Positions 33,539-42,236 of a DNA stretch of 43,454 bases are shown here, in pieces. Position numbers and translations under genes: made by a program. Within the stretch, counting starts at the first letter, position 1; each line of letters opens with the position of its first letter. The DNA is from an uncultured Prevotella sp. (GTDB lineage Bacteria; Bacteroidota; Bacteroidia; Bacteroidales; Bacteroidaceae), in contig ONHE01000152.1 in the NCBI GenBank assembly GCA_900317545.1, positions 1 to 43,454 on the forward strand, in the 5' to 3' direction. The notes under the pieces are model-generated. The model saw only the letters and a program-made list of their open reading frames with translations, was not told where the DNA came from and searched no databases.

Positions 33539-36523
33539 CTATCGCATGAAGACCTTGAGAACGGGGACGATACGGTCGCTCTCCGGCAAGGTCACCCTTA
33601 GTCCGGACGCATCACAGCGGTAAGGCAGACGGCCCGTACCCAGCAGTTCGACGCGTCGGATGCGCCTTTCGTCAGCCAAAGACTTGACCAATATCCGGCC
33701 GTCATCAGGTCTCTTGAAGAGGATGACATAAATGGCGTCGCCCTTTTGTGTGAACCGCATGTCACGCGGTGTATATTCCTTCTTCGTCTCATTGAATCCC
33801 ATGGCGTTGGCCAACCTCGTGGCTTCATCCGCGTCAGGCCCCTCGCCATACTGCCTCCATGGGTGAGCACCGAAGATGCACTCCTTGTTTACGGCCATCC
33901 AGTCAGCGATGCTGTCGAGGATCGCCTCTTCTCTCTCGTCGAGGGAGCCATCAGCCCGGATCGGCACACTGAGCAGGAGGTTGCCGTTCTTGCTGACAAT
34001 GTCGGCCAGCATACGCACGACCCGCAAGGCCGTTTTATAGGTGTTCTTCGTGAATCGGGTACGGTCATAGTGCCAGGAGCCTAAACAGGTGCAGGTCTGC
34101 CATGTGGTGGGGTGCAGCTCATTGAGTGCTCCGCGCTCCACGTCCCTCACGAGACAGTCTTCCTGTTCGGCGTTCAGCCCTTTCGAGGTGATCACCCCTT
34201 CTTCCCGACCATCATGCCATTGCATGTTCTTATTATAATAATGTGCGGCGATCTTCAGTCCTGCATCGCTGACAGGCCATAGCGGAAGCACCGTGTCATC
34301 AAAGTATACGAGGTCGGGCTTGTATCGGTTGATGAGATCGAGGGTGCGGTCATAATAGCCCTCAATCCACGATGAGTCGGGGATGGAGGTTGAAATGCCG
34401 TTCTTATCCGTATATCCGCTGCCGCTCACGGCATGTCCCCGGGCATAGAGCACCTGTGGATCGTAGCCATTCCACCATTTGTCTTTACCGTCTTCCTTGG
34501 TCTGACAGCCATCGTAGGGGACGCCTTTCATCGGGCCGTCGGGATCAGATCCCAAGGTCGAATCATACCACTCCCATGCCCGGGAGGCATGAACGCTCAC
34601 CCCAAACCGTAGTCCGTTGCGGCGGGAAGCCGCTTCCCATTCCGCCACAATATTCCTGTGAGGCCCGAGATTGACAGCGTTCCACGAATGATACTTGCTG
34701 TCCCAAAGGTCGAAGTTGTCATGATGGTTGGCCAAAGTGACAAAATACTGCGCTCCGGCACGTTTGTACAGCTTGATCAGACGGTCAGGATCCCAGTTCC
34801 GAACGGTCCATTTCGGAATGAGATCCTTGAATCCCACCTGCGACAGATGCCCATAATGACTCACATGGTACTTGTTTTCGCGCGATCCATAGTTATACAT
34901 CCAGGTCGCGTACCAGTCTCCATACTCCGGCACGCTTTGTGGTCCCCAGTGTGCCCAGATGCCAAATTTGGCATCCTGAAACCATTGGGGGACTTCATAC
35001 TGCTTGAGAGAGGCCCAGTCGGGTTTATACTTTCCTTGCTGCATAGGCTCCCGACTGCTCTCGACAGTATAGGTATGGCCGACGCAGAGTTTAATGATGG
35101 TTACGGAAGAGCGTGCCGAGAGATAATTGACAGTTCCCTTCTCGATTTCCATCTTTGTCCACTTGCCATTCCATGTCCCGTCTTCTCTGATCGAATCCTG
35201 CCCCAAATGAAGCCCGCTGAGGGCATAGATGTCGGCGTCCGACTGGCTCAGCGTCATATACTCCGCACTGTAGATCGGTGCCCGTTGATCATTCAAGCGG
35301 ATGCTGACCGGTACGGATGGTGCATCCGCAACATCGTGATTCTTGTTGATGATGGTGAGATAGACGAAGCCAAAGTGATCCTTCGTCGCATAAGCCGTGA
35401 TCTTCCGGTCAGCACAGCCCATCGTTGTGCCGATCATTCTTTTGCCCTGTCCGCCGATCTGGAACGCTTTCAGGGCATAACTGAGTGGACGGACGTCGAA
35501 TCCGTGGCGATCATTACTGACAAAGGCGGCATAGTAGGCCGGCATCGACTGTCCGCCGACGTGGTCTCCGGTATGGAAGTTCATGCCGCTGTTATTGCGC
35601 ATAGCCCATTGGAACAGATAGTCTACGCCCCAGATGGCTGCCGCATACGCATTGCTCGCTCCATTCAGTCCGCTGTACCAGAGACTGTTGGTCTCGGTCA
35701 GCCGGTATGGATATCGGCTGATGACAGGTTCCATCTGGCGATAGATCTTGCTGTATTCCTGCGTCAGGGAATCCGATAACAGATAGCGGGCGCGGTCTTT
35801 CGGATCAAACGGAATCAACTCCTGGAGCGTCTTGATCTTGAATGGGTTCCGGTAAGAGCATCCGGCTGGATAGCTGTGGATGGACACTAAGCGGAGCGGT
35901 CCGCCAGCGGCCGGCCCGAAATCGCGCATCAGTTTGGCACCCAGAGACGGATTCGGGTTGTCATCCGGACCACAGAAGACGGCCCCGGGTGCGGCCTTCT
36001 GCATGGCCGAAAGGATCATCTCGTAGCGCGGTTTCATCATCCGCTCGTAGTCTTTGTAGTAACTTGGCTCGTTTCCAATGGCAAAATAAGCGAGCTGAGC
36101 ACGATAGTTGTTCCAGATGTGGCCTGCTATGCGGGCTGCGGAGTCTGCATCCCCGTCTGCCAGCCGCACGCTGTAGATGACCTTTACTCCTGCTTTTCTG
36201 GCAAAGGAGAACAGCTCGTCGACATCTTGAAGTGACGGAATCGGGCCGCCTTTCACGTCTACAGAGTTGCCACCGATGCGCAGACTCTTGATCCCAAGCA
36301 GTCGGAACATCCGGATAAGCGTTTCATTGGACGGACTGAAATAATGCTTTCCGCTTGCGTCAGGTATCAACGCACGGGTCTCATAGCTCAGTCCGAGATA
36401 GTCATCGGCGATGAATGGCCCTGATGCCTGATCGTCGAGCGTGATGGACAACGTATCTTCGCTCTTTGCGCAAAGTACAGCTGACAGTAGGAAAACGCAC
36501 AATAATATTCTTCTCATATTCAA
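33539..36523 (-). CDS. Secreted GH79-like / GH29 fusion glycosidase
   Basis: 994 aa with a signal peptide (about 1-20, LLCVFLLSAVLCA). The N-terminal half (about 25-490) is a GH79-like clan-A barrel plus beta domain: LRIGGNSVDVKGG, acid/base E152 in AIGNEPSYY, and candidate nucleophile E277 in RLTETNSLW, 125 residues apart as in GH79. The C-terminal half (about 505-870) is a GH29 alpha-L-fucosidase domain: AKFGIWAHWGPQSVPEYGDWY, ANHHDNFDLWDSKYHSWNA, and nucleophile candidate D742 in LVYFDDTVLP. A terminal beta-sandwich (about 905-994) completes it. GH79 enzymes remove beta-glucuronic acid, GH29 alpha-L-fucose. It starts 42 bases after CE15 in the same operon. The GH79 assignment is less certain than the GH29 one. 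Confidence 0.85.
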   Translation of the reverse strand: MNMRRILLCVFLLSAVLCAKSEDTLSITLDDQASGPFIADDYLGLSYETRALIPDASGKHYFSPSNETLIRMFRLLGIKSLRIGGNSVDVKGGPIPSLQDVDELFSFARKAGVKVIYSVRLADGDADSAARIAGHIWNNYRAQLAYFAIGNEPSYYKDYERMMKPRYEMILSAMQKAAPGAVFCGPDDNPNPSLGAKLMRDFGPAAGGPLRLVSIHSYPAGCSYRNPFKIKTLQELIPFDPKDRARYLLSDSLTQEYSKIYRQMEPVISRYPYRLTETNSLWYSGLNGASNAYAAAIWGVDYLFQWAMRNNSGMNFHTGDHVGGQSMPAYYAAFVSNDRHGFDVRPLSYALKAFQIGGQGKRMIGTTMGCADRKITAYATKDHFGFVYLTIINKNHDVADAPSVPVSIRLNDQRAPIYSAEYMTLSQSDADIYALSGLHLGQDSIREDGTWNGKWTKMEIEKGTVNYLSARSSVTIIKLCVGHTYTVESSREPMQQGKYKPDWASLKQYEVPQWFQDAKFGIWAHWGPQSVPEYGDWYATWMYNYGSRENKYHVSHYGHLSQVGFKDLIPKWTVRNWDPDRLIKLYKRAGAQYFVTLANHHDNFDLWDSKYHSWNAVNLGPHRNIVAEWEAASRRNGLRFGVSVHASRAWEWYDSTLGSDPDGPMKGVPYDGCQTKEDGKDKWWNGYDPQVLYARGHAVSGSGYTDKNGISTSIPDSSWIEGYYDRTLDLINRYKPDLVYFDDTVLPLWPVSDAGLKIAAHYYNKNMQWHDGREEGVITSKGLNAEQEDCLVRDVERGALNELHPTTWQTCTCLGSWHYDRTRFTKNTYKTALRVVRMLADIVSKNGNLLLSVPIRADGSLDEREEAILDSIADWMAVNKECIFGAHPWRQYGEGPDADEATRLANAMGFNETKKEYTPRDMRFTQKGDAIYVILFKRPDDGRILVKSLADERRIRRVELLGTGRLPYRCDASGLRVTLPESDRIVPVLKVFMR

Positions 36524-36565
36524 AATGTTTTTGGCAGATTTATACTTTCTTTTCCCCGGGGGGGC

Positions 36566-37804
36566 TCAATGGCTTCGCTTGAAGAAACGATCCATGAAGA
36601 TGAAGAACTGCTCCCAGTCATATTCCAGTACCGCATGTGCTCCCTTGCGGATATGGTAGGCGATGAAACCTTTATTGTACGGTACGTCCACAGGAGGCAT
36701 CCGATCGATCCCGATGCCTGCTTCGCCGTACAGGGCATATACAGGTTCAGCTCCCTTGGCACCTAAGAACTCGCCCCGCTGATCACTCCAGTTGTCTTCT
36801 TCCGCACTGGCTATGTAGACCGGACGCGGTGCGCAGAGCGCGATGACCTCATGTTGGTCGAACGGCATGTATTGTTCCCGGTCTGAGAATTGCTTGTAGT
36901 TGTTACAGAACCAGTATGGCATGATCGTGTTAATGGATTCGACCCGTTCTCCTACTTTCCGTTTCGAGAGCGCCGCCCCACAGCATCCTGAGTTGACGGG
37001 GAGCACGACAGCGAAGCGCTCATCAGTGGCCCCGGCCCACAAGGCTGTCTTTCCGAGTCGCGAATGTCCCATGATTGCGACCTGCCGGGGATTGATCCGG
37101 TCATCCGTCTGCAGGTAATCCATCGCCCTGCTTGCGGCCCATGCCCAGACAGCAATGGTGCCCCACTGGTCCGGATCTGGATAAGTCTGGCCCTTGCGAT
37201 AAAAATATGGCATGAGCCCATGATCATACGCCAGTGTCGTATTTGCCTTGTCGGGCGCCACTTCGGTATAATGGAAAGTTGCAAGTGCATAACCTTGATC
37301 GAGCACACGCCGTAATTGCCATTCCTTAGCCTTTGGGATGCTGCTGTTAGGGGAGAAGGATATGCCGAGGATAGCAGGAACGCGGTCTTTCGGCTTGTTA
37401 GGAATGAAGAGCTGCAAGTGCATCACCGGACCGTCCGTCCGATCGGTCAGATGGATCGTGATGACTTTTCTTGTGCACAGACCTTTCAGCGCTTTCGTCT
37501 CGACCGTATCGACGCTCCAGAGCAAGGGATGGCTCAAGATGGGTGCATGGCCATACATATAAGTCGTGATCAGCCGCATCAGTTCCGGCCTCCGCTTGTT
37601 TTCCCACTCCTCGCGTGTCGTCACCCTTGATCCGTCCATGCACAACAGCGGGTCGGGGAGCGTATAGGCGGGCACCAGATTTTCGTCATAATTGGCTGTT
37701 GACAGGAAGTATTTGAAGTCTTTGACGAATGGTTTTGCTTGCTGGGCAGATATACTAAGGACAGGAAGCGCTGATAAGATGAGTTTCAAAAGAAGTCTTT
37801 TCAT
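36566..37804 (-). CDS. Glucuronoyl esterase-like secreted hydrolase (CE15)
   Basis: A 412-aa alpha/beta-hydrolase with a signal peptide (about 1-20, ILSALPVLSISA). The nucleophile motif GHSRLGKTALWAGATDERF puts the catalytic serine at S248; bacterial CE15 enzymes use this GHSRLGK form. YIASAEEDNWSDQRGEF carries a candidate acidic residue and RKGAHAVLEYDW the catalytic histidine. CE15 enzymes cleave esters between 4-O-methyl-glucuronate on xylan and lignin alcohols; other substrates such as acetyl esters are possible. First gene of the operon with the fusion glycosidase. A near-match -7 (TTATTTTG on the minus strand, 37921 to 37914) lies upstream. Confidence 0.87.
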   Translation of the reverse strand: MKRLLLKLILSALPVLSISAQQAKPFVKDFKYFLSTANYDENLVPAYTLPDPLLCMDGSRVTTREEWENKRRPELMRLITTYMYGHAPILSHPLLWSVDTVETKALKGLCTRKVITIHLTDRTDGPVMHLQLFIPNKPKDRVPAILGISFSPNSSIPKAKEWQLRRVLDQGYALATFHYTEVAPDKANTTLAYDHGLMPYFYRKGQTYPDPDQWGTIAVWAWAASRAMDYLQTDDRINPRQVAIMGHSRLGKTALWAGATDERFAVVLPVNSGCCGAALSKRKVGERVESINTIMPYWFCNNYKQFSDREQYMPFDQHEVIALCAPRPVYIASAEEDNWSDQRGEFLGAKGAEPVYALYGEAGIGIDRMPPVDVPYNKGFIAYHIRKGAHAVLEYDWEQFFIFMDRFFKRSH

Positions 37805-37955
37805 GATCGATTAGCTTGTTTCTGTAAGGACGTGTTATGTCCTGCGGTGTACTCATTTGGGGGCTTTGAATCACCTTCAGATGTAGTTTGAATCATATTC
37901 TTTGGCTTTTTTGCAAAATAATAGGTTAAAAGAAGCCCCGAAAGAAGATTTTTAT

Positions 37956-37963
37956 TAACTTTG
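37956..37963 (+). promoter_or_regulatory. Promoter -7 box of the M48 peptidase gene
   Basis: TAACTTTG at 37956-37963, an exact -7 match, 54 bases before ATG 38018. No clear -33 box. Confidence 0.6.
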
Positions 37964-38017
37964 CCGACAGGAAAAATAAACTGTTCAAAAAAAGATTCTA
38001 AATATTCAAAAGCAAAA

Positions 38018-38941
38018 ATGAAGAAAGCAAAAATCATGTTGGCGGTGTTCGTAGTTGCCATGCTCACAGCCTGTGGAACGACGTCGACAGTGCCCATCAC
38101 AGGGCGTAAACACAACCTGCTTGTGTCTGACGAGCAAGTTTTATCATTGAGCAAGGAGGAGTATACCAAGTATATGAAGTCGGCTAAGGCATCGACTGAC
38201 GCAGTGAAGACAGCCATGGTAAAGCGTGTCGGACAGCGTTTGGCAACCGCTGTTGAGACCTATCTGTCCGCCAATGGCATGGCCAATGAAGTGAAGAATT
38301 TCAGTTGGGAGTTCAATCTTGTCAAAGATCAGAACATCAACGCATTCTGCATGCCCGGCGGAAAGATCGTAGTCTATGAAGGACTGCTGCCTGTCACGAA
38401 GGACGAAGCATCGCTGGCCATCGTGCTCGGGCATGAGATTGCCCATGCCGTAGCTAAGCACAGCTCGGAGCAGATGTCGAAGCAGATCCGCCAACAGTAT
38501 GGCACTCAGATCGGTTCACAGATCCTCGGTGCTGTAGCCGGGAGCTCTGTCGCAAGTTTAGCAGGTGCCATTGCACAGCAGGGATTCAGCTTCGCGAACT
38601 TGAAGTACAGCCGTGACAATGAGACGGAAGCCGATCACATGGGTTTGATCTTTGCTGCCATGGCCGGCTATGATCCCCGTGTGGCCATTCCGTTTTGGCA
38701 GCGTATGGCCGCTTCTACAGGCAACAGCAACAGCAGTGACCTGTTTTCAGACCACCCGTCCGATACGAAGCGCATCGCTGCCTTGCAGAAACTGATGCCC
38801 CAGGCCATGACTTATTATCAGGCTGCGACATCAAGATCGTCTGCTTCCAAGTCTGCTTCGAAAACGAAGAAGACCGCTGCGTCCAAGTCGCCCGTCAAGA
38901 GTGTGTCGGCTTCCAAACTGTCGAAGACCGTGAAACGGTGA
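38018..38941 (+). CDS. M48 family metallopeptidase lipoprotein
   Basis: 307 aa from ATG 38018 (MKKAKIMLAVFVVAMLTACG); the longer frame begins at a TTG within the -7 box. The lipobox LTAC makes it a lipoprotein. Zinc site: HEIAH at H139-H143, with the third ligand glutamate in NETEADHMG; KIVVYEGLLP and FSDHPSDTKRI are further M48C (BepA/LoiP-like) signatures. It has a serine/lysine-rich tail (about 270-307). Such peptidases handle misfolded outer-membrane proteins in the periplasm. Single gene, converging on amrS. Confidence 0.92.
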   Translation: MKKAKIMLAVFVVAMLTACGTTSTVPITGRKHNLLVSDEQVLSLSKEEYTKYMKSAKASTDAVKTAMVKRVGQRLATAVETYLSANGMANEVKNFSWEFNLVKDQNINAFCMPGGKIVVYEGLLPVTKDEASLAIVLGHEIAHAVAKHSSEQMSKQIRQQYGTQIGSQILGAVAGSSVASLAGAIAQQGFSFANLKYSRDNETEADHMGLIFAAMAGYDPRVAIPFWQRMAASTGNSNSSDLFSDHPSDTKRIAALQKLMPQAMTYYQAATSRSSASKSASKTKKTAASKSPVKSVSASKLSKTVKR

Positions 38942-39046
38942 TCAATCATTGTTCGGCATACGGTCGGAAGAAATCCGAGGTGGCGCAGATCTTCCCGTGA
39001 AGGGGAGGCTGCGCCGCCTTTGCTTTTGCCATCAGCAGGCTGCGGT

Positions 39047-39928
39047 TCACACGTTTCCGAGCAGAACATGCATCATTCCCTCCTCTCGCGCGATCTTTTG
39101 GGCTGCGCGGAGCGTATTTATGGGCGTTGGTGGGAGCTTCTTCAGCCGATAGGCAGGAAAGAAACGGGTCAGATGGAGCGGGCATCGGGCGAAGCCGTTC
39201 GTCACCAACCAGCGGCACATCTGGCGAAACATCTCCATGTCATCGTTCACGGTCGGGATCATCAAGTGGGTGATTTCGAGCCACACACCGGCATCGCGGA
39301 TCTGCCGGAGCGTGTCCAAGACGGGCTGAAGCCGACCGCCACTGACTCGCAGATAGATGTCATCGGAAAACGATTTCAGGTCGATGTTGGCCGCATCCAA
39401 ATATGGCAGCAAGTCGGCAAGCGGTTTGGGTGAGACGTATCCGGCCGACACGAGCACGTTGAAGATCTCCTCCGCATGGGCCAGCCGACTGATGTCGCGC
39501 ACATATTCTATATAGGTGAGCGGCTCGGTGTAGGTATAGGCGATCGACAGCAGCCGTGAGTCCGATGCGCGGAGCCTGTGATAGAGGCGGATTATGTCAT
39601 CGGGCGCATAGTCGGCACGGTCCGCCTCGTCCGGCCTGACCTGTGAGATGTCATGGTTCTGGCAGTTCTGACAATGGAAGTTACATCCCGTACACGACAG
39701 CGAGAGGCATGTTGACCCGGGATAAAACTGTGCCAATGGCTTCTTCTCGATAGGATCAACGGCGAGGGCGCATGGGTGTCCATAGACCTCGCTGAACAGT
39801 TTCCCCCCTTGGGTGATACGGCTGCCGCAGATGCCCCTCCGCCCTTCCGGGAGATGGCAATGGTGCGGACAGAGATCGCAGGTCAGCGTCCCGTCGCCGT
39901 CGGCATGATAGTATTCTGCTGCTTGCAT
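39047..39928 (-). CDS. amrS: AmmeMemoRadiSam system radical SAM enzyme
   Basis: 293 aa from ATG 39928; the longer frame starts at a TTG in the -7 box. The N-terminal CDLCPHHC-type cysteine motif (about 17-34, ending GICGSR) is the AmrS-specific extra cluster region. The radical SAM motif is C82-C86-C89 (CNFHCQNCQN). DAANIDLKSFSDDIYLRVSGG, YTYTEPLTY and EITHLMIPTVNDD follow the PflA-like fold. It ends at GNV*, whereas homologues I recall carry a further short cysteine pair after this point. The reaction is unknown; the family is defined by its association with Memo and AMMECR1 proteins, which lie 2.3 kb away here as a fusion. Confidence 0.9.
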   Translation of the reverse strand: MQAAEYYHADGDGTLTCDLCPHHCHLPEGRRGICGSRITQGGKLFSEVYGHPCALAVDPIEKKPLAQFYPGSTCLSLSCTGCNFHCQNCQNHDISQVRPDEADRADYAPDDIIRLYHRLRASDSRLLSIAYTYTEPLTYIEYVRDISRLAHAEEIFNVLVSAGYVSPKPLADLLPYLDAANIDLKSFSDDIYLRVSGGRLQPVLDTLRQIRDAGVWLEITHLMIPTVNDDMEMFRQMCRWLVTNGFARCPLHLTRFFPAYRLKKLPPTPINTLRAAQKIAREEGMMHVLLGNV

Positions 39929-39934
39929 ACGTGG

Positions 39935-39942
39935 CAAAGATA
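39935..39942 (-). promoter_or_regulatory. Promoter -7 box of amrS
   Basis: TATCTTTG on the minus strand ends only 6 bases before ATG 39928, implying a leaderless or nearly leaderless mRNA. No convincing -33 box. Confidence 0.55.
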
Positions 39943-40015
39943 GGAAAATAGGCCGAGAAACCGTTATTTTTTGTTTATTTTAGTGCTATAGAAAGCATAT
40001 TACGGAATATTTTTC

Positions 40016-40023
40016 TAACTTTG
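40016..40023 (+). promoter_or_regulatory. Promoter -7 box of ptb-buk
   Basis: TAACTTTG at 40016-40023, 18 bases before the ptb ATG. The -33 position lacks TTG. Confidence 0.6.
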
Positions 40024-40041
40024 CGAGAAACAATCTGATAT

Positions 40042-40959
40042 ATGGAAACATTCATTCGTGATTTTAATGATTTGATGACAGATCTGACGAACCAGTCGCG
40101 GAGACGCCGTGTGGCTGTAGTTTGTCTTGATGATGAGCGTACCAAGGAAGCCGTGTTGCAAGCGTTGGAGATGAAAGCGATTGATGCACTCCTCGTGTGC
40201 TGCCACCCCTTGGACCCCATGTTTGATTCCCATCGGGATCATGTGACTGTCTTTGAGGCGGCTGATCTTCCTACGGCGGCAGCCTTGGGTGTGCGCCTCG
40301 TGCGTGAAGGCAAGGCTGAGATTTTGATGAAAGGCCTTATCGGAAGTGATGTGATCCTCCGCGCCATTCTTAATAAGGAGACGGGAATTCTCTCTTCCGG
40401 AAAGGTGCTGACACATCTCGCGGTGGCGAGCATACCGCATTTTCCGCGTCTGCTCTATTACACTGACGCGGCTGTATTGCCGCGCCCCACCCAAGAGCAA
40501 CGTGTGGCGCAGGTCGCATACATGGCCGATTTCTGCCACCGCATGGGCATCTCGCGTCCCAAGATCTCGCTGATCCACTGCTCGGAGAAGACCGATGCTA
40601 AGAACTTCCCCTTCGTCCTTGGCTATCAGGAGATCAAAGACATGGCGCAACGGGGCGATTTCGGTCCGTGCATTGTTGACGGACCGCTCGACCTGAAGAC
40701 CTCCTGCAGCCGTGAGAGCATGGATGTGAAAGGCATCCAGTCACCCATCGCCGGTGAGGCAGACGCCCTCGTGATTCCCGAGATTGAGTCTGCCAACATC
40801 TTCCACAAGGCGATCACGCTTTTCACAGGTGCCGATATCGCCTGCCTCCTTCAAGGAACGGAAGCGCCGGTTGTCTTGCCTTCGCGCAGCGACAGTGCCC
40901 GCACCAAGCTCCTGAGCCTTGCGCTCGCCTGCCGGATGCTGTCAGCCGCTGATGCCTGA
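40042..40959 (+). CDS. ptb: Phosphate butyryltransferase
   Basis: 305 aa, the usual length of Ptb, a member of the PTA/PTB acyltransferase fold that converts butyryl-CoA to butyryl-phosphate. Visible motifs: EILMKGLIGSDVILRAILNK, SKISLIHCSEK-like (PKISLIHCSEKTDAKNFP), CIVDGPLDLKTSCS and DALVIPEIESANIFHKAIT, all characteristic. First of a two-gene operon with buk. Branched-chain acyl-CoAs are alternative substrates in this group. The gene lies between the two AmmeMemoRadiSam loci. Confidence 0.94.
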   Translation: METFIRDFNDLMTDLTNQSRRRRVAVVCLDDERTKEAVLQALEMKAIDALLVCCHPLDPMFDSHRDHVTVFEAADLPTAAALGVRLVREGKAEILMKGLIGSDVILRAILNKETGILSSGKVLTHLAVASIPHFPRLLYYTDAAVLPRPTQEQRVAQVAYMADFCHRMGISRPKISLIHCSEKTDAKNFPFVLGYQEIKDMAQRGDFGPCIVDGPLDLKTSCSRESMDVKGIQSPIAGEADALVIPEIESANIFHKAITLFTGADIACLLQGTEAPVVLPSRSDSARTKLLSLALACRMLSAADA

Positions 40960-41042
40960 TGCCGTCCGCGGCGCTCAGCAACCTCTGCTAACCATTATGA
41001 CTTATTATCAGATAGAACCTTTAAACAGCTATTGCCGATTCA

Positions 41043-42101
41043 ATGAAGATCCTGACTATTAATCCTGGTTCCACCTCGACGAAAGTCGCCGTTTATGAGG
41101 ACGAGGAAGAAAAGTTCGTAGAAAACATTGTCCATACACCCGAAGAGCTCGCCCCCTTCCGTGAAGCGACCGATCAGTTTGCGTATCGCAAGAATGTTGT
41201 TGTCAAAGAGTTGGAGGCCCGTAACATTCCTTTCGACTTTGATGCTGTCATCGGTCGAGGCGGTTTGGCCAAGCCTTTGGCGAGCGGCGTGTATGAAGTC
41301 AACCAACAGATGCTTGATGATATTCGTCAGGTAGTGCATAAGCATGCCTGCGACTTGGGCTGTCTCATTGCCTATGACATCGCACAAGGCATCCCAGGAT
41401 GCCGCAGCTTCATTGCCGATCCGGGGGTCGTCGACGAACTGTGTGACGAAGCCCGCATCAGTGGCTCGCCCCTCTTGCCCCAATATGCGATATGGCATGC
41501 GCTCAATCAGCGGGCCATCGCCCGTCGGTTTGCGCATGAGCAGCATACCCGTTACGAAGATTTAGACCTGATTATCTGCCACTTAGGCGGCGGCATATCA
41601 GTGGCCGCTCACCAGCGCGGACGCGCCGTGGATGCCAATAATGCATTTGACGGGAGCGGTCCATTCTCTCCCGAGCGGGCCGGGACGCTGCCTGCCGGTG
41701 ATCTGATCCGCCTCTGTTTCAGCGGTAAGTTCACCGAAGAGGATCTGCTCAAGCGTGTGGCCGGCCGCGCAGGACTGACGGCTCACCTCGGTACGAATGA
41801 CATGATCGAGATCCGCAAGCGCATCCAGGCGGGCGATCAGCATGCGAAGAAAGTTGTCGATGCGATGATCTACCATGTCGCTAAGAGCATTGTCGCCGAG
41901 GCTGCCGTGCTCTGCGGGCATGTCGATGCCATCCTGCTGACGGGTGGACTGGCCTATGACGGACAGCTGATAGCCGACCTTCGACGCCGCATCGACTTCA
42001 TCGCGCCGGTCCATGTCTATCCCGGGCAGAACGAGATGAAGGCTTTGGCCATGAACGCACTTGACGTGTTGCGTGGCAAAGTGCAGGCCAAAGTCTATTG
42101 A
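41043..42101 (+). CDS. buk: Butyrate kinase
   Basis: A 352-aa ASKHA-fold kinase. ILTINPGSTSTKVAVYEDEE at the start is the phosphate-binding motif; GRGGLAKPLASGVYEV, LIICHLGGGISVAAHQRGR and AILLTGGLAYDGQL are Buk signatures. It converts butyryl-phosphate plus ADP to butyrate plus ATP; isobutyrate and related acids are also possible. 83 bases separate it from ptb with no hairpin seen, so they are one operon, ended by the terminator at 42146-42181. Confidence 0.95.
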   Translation: MKILTINPGSTSTKVAVYEDEEEKFVENIVHTPEELAPFREATDQFAYRKNVVVKELEARNIPFDFDAVIGRGGLAKPLASGVYEVNQQMLDDIRQVVHKHACDLGCLIAYDIAQGIPGCRSFIADPGVVDELCDEARISGSPLLPQYAIWHALNQRAIARRFAHEQHTRYEDLDLIICHLGGGISVAAHQRGRAVDANNAFDGSGPFSPERAGTLPAGDLIRLCFSGKFTEEDLLKRVAGRAGLTAHLGTNDMIEIRKRIQAGDQHAKKVVDAMIYHVAKSIVAEAAVLCGHVDAILLTGGLAYDGQLIADLRRRIDFIAPVHVYPGQNEMKALAMNALDVLRGKVQAKVY

Positions 42102-42145
42102 TCTGTAACCATCCGCTCATCCTGTAGGAGCAGGACAAACAGCCG

Positions 42146-42181
42146 CCGGGGGCACCTTTCTGTCAGGGAAGATGCCCCCGG
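42146..42181. terminator. Bidirectional hairpin terminator after buk
   Basis: CCGGGGGCA (42146-42154) pairs with TGCCCCCGG (42173-42181). Inside, CTTTC (42156-42160) pairs with GGAAG (42167-42171), leaving a 6-base loop. It sits between convergent buk and the Memo-AMMECR1 gene. No long T-run. Confidence 0.8.
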
Positions 42182-42236
42182 TCGCATGAAATGACAAATA
42201 TGAATGTGACGCTGCGGTCGCATGACCGATTGGGGG

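Noticed and set aside
34658-35779. A 373-codon open frame on the plus strand
   Set aside because: Antisense to the fusion glycosidase and lacks any recognisable motif.
37914-37921. CE15 operon promoter
   Set aside because: TTATTTTG matches only 7 of 8 positions and has no -33 partner, so it is mentioned under the gene but not listed as a feature.
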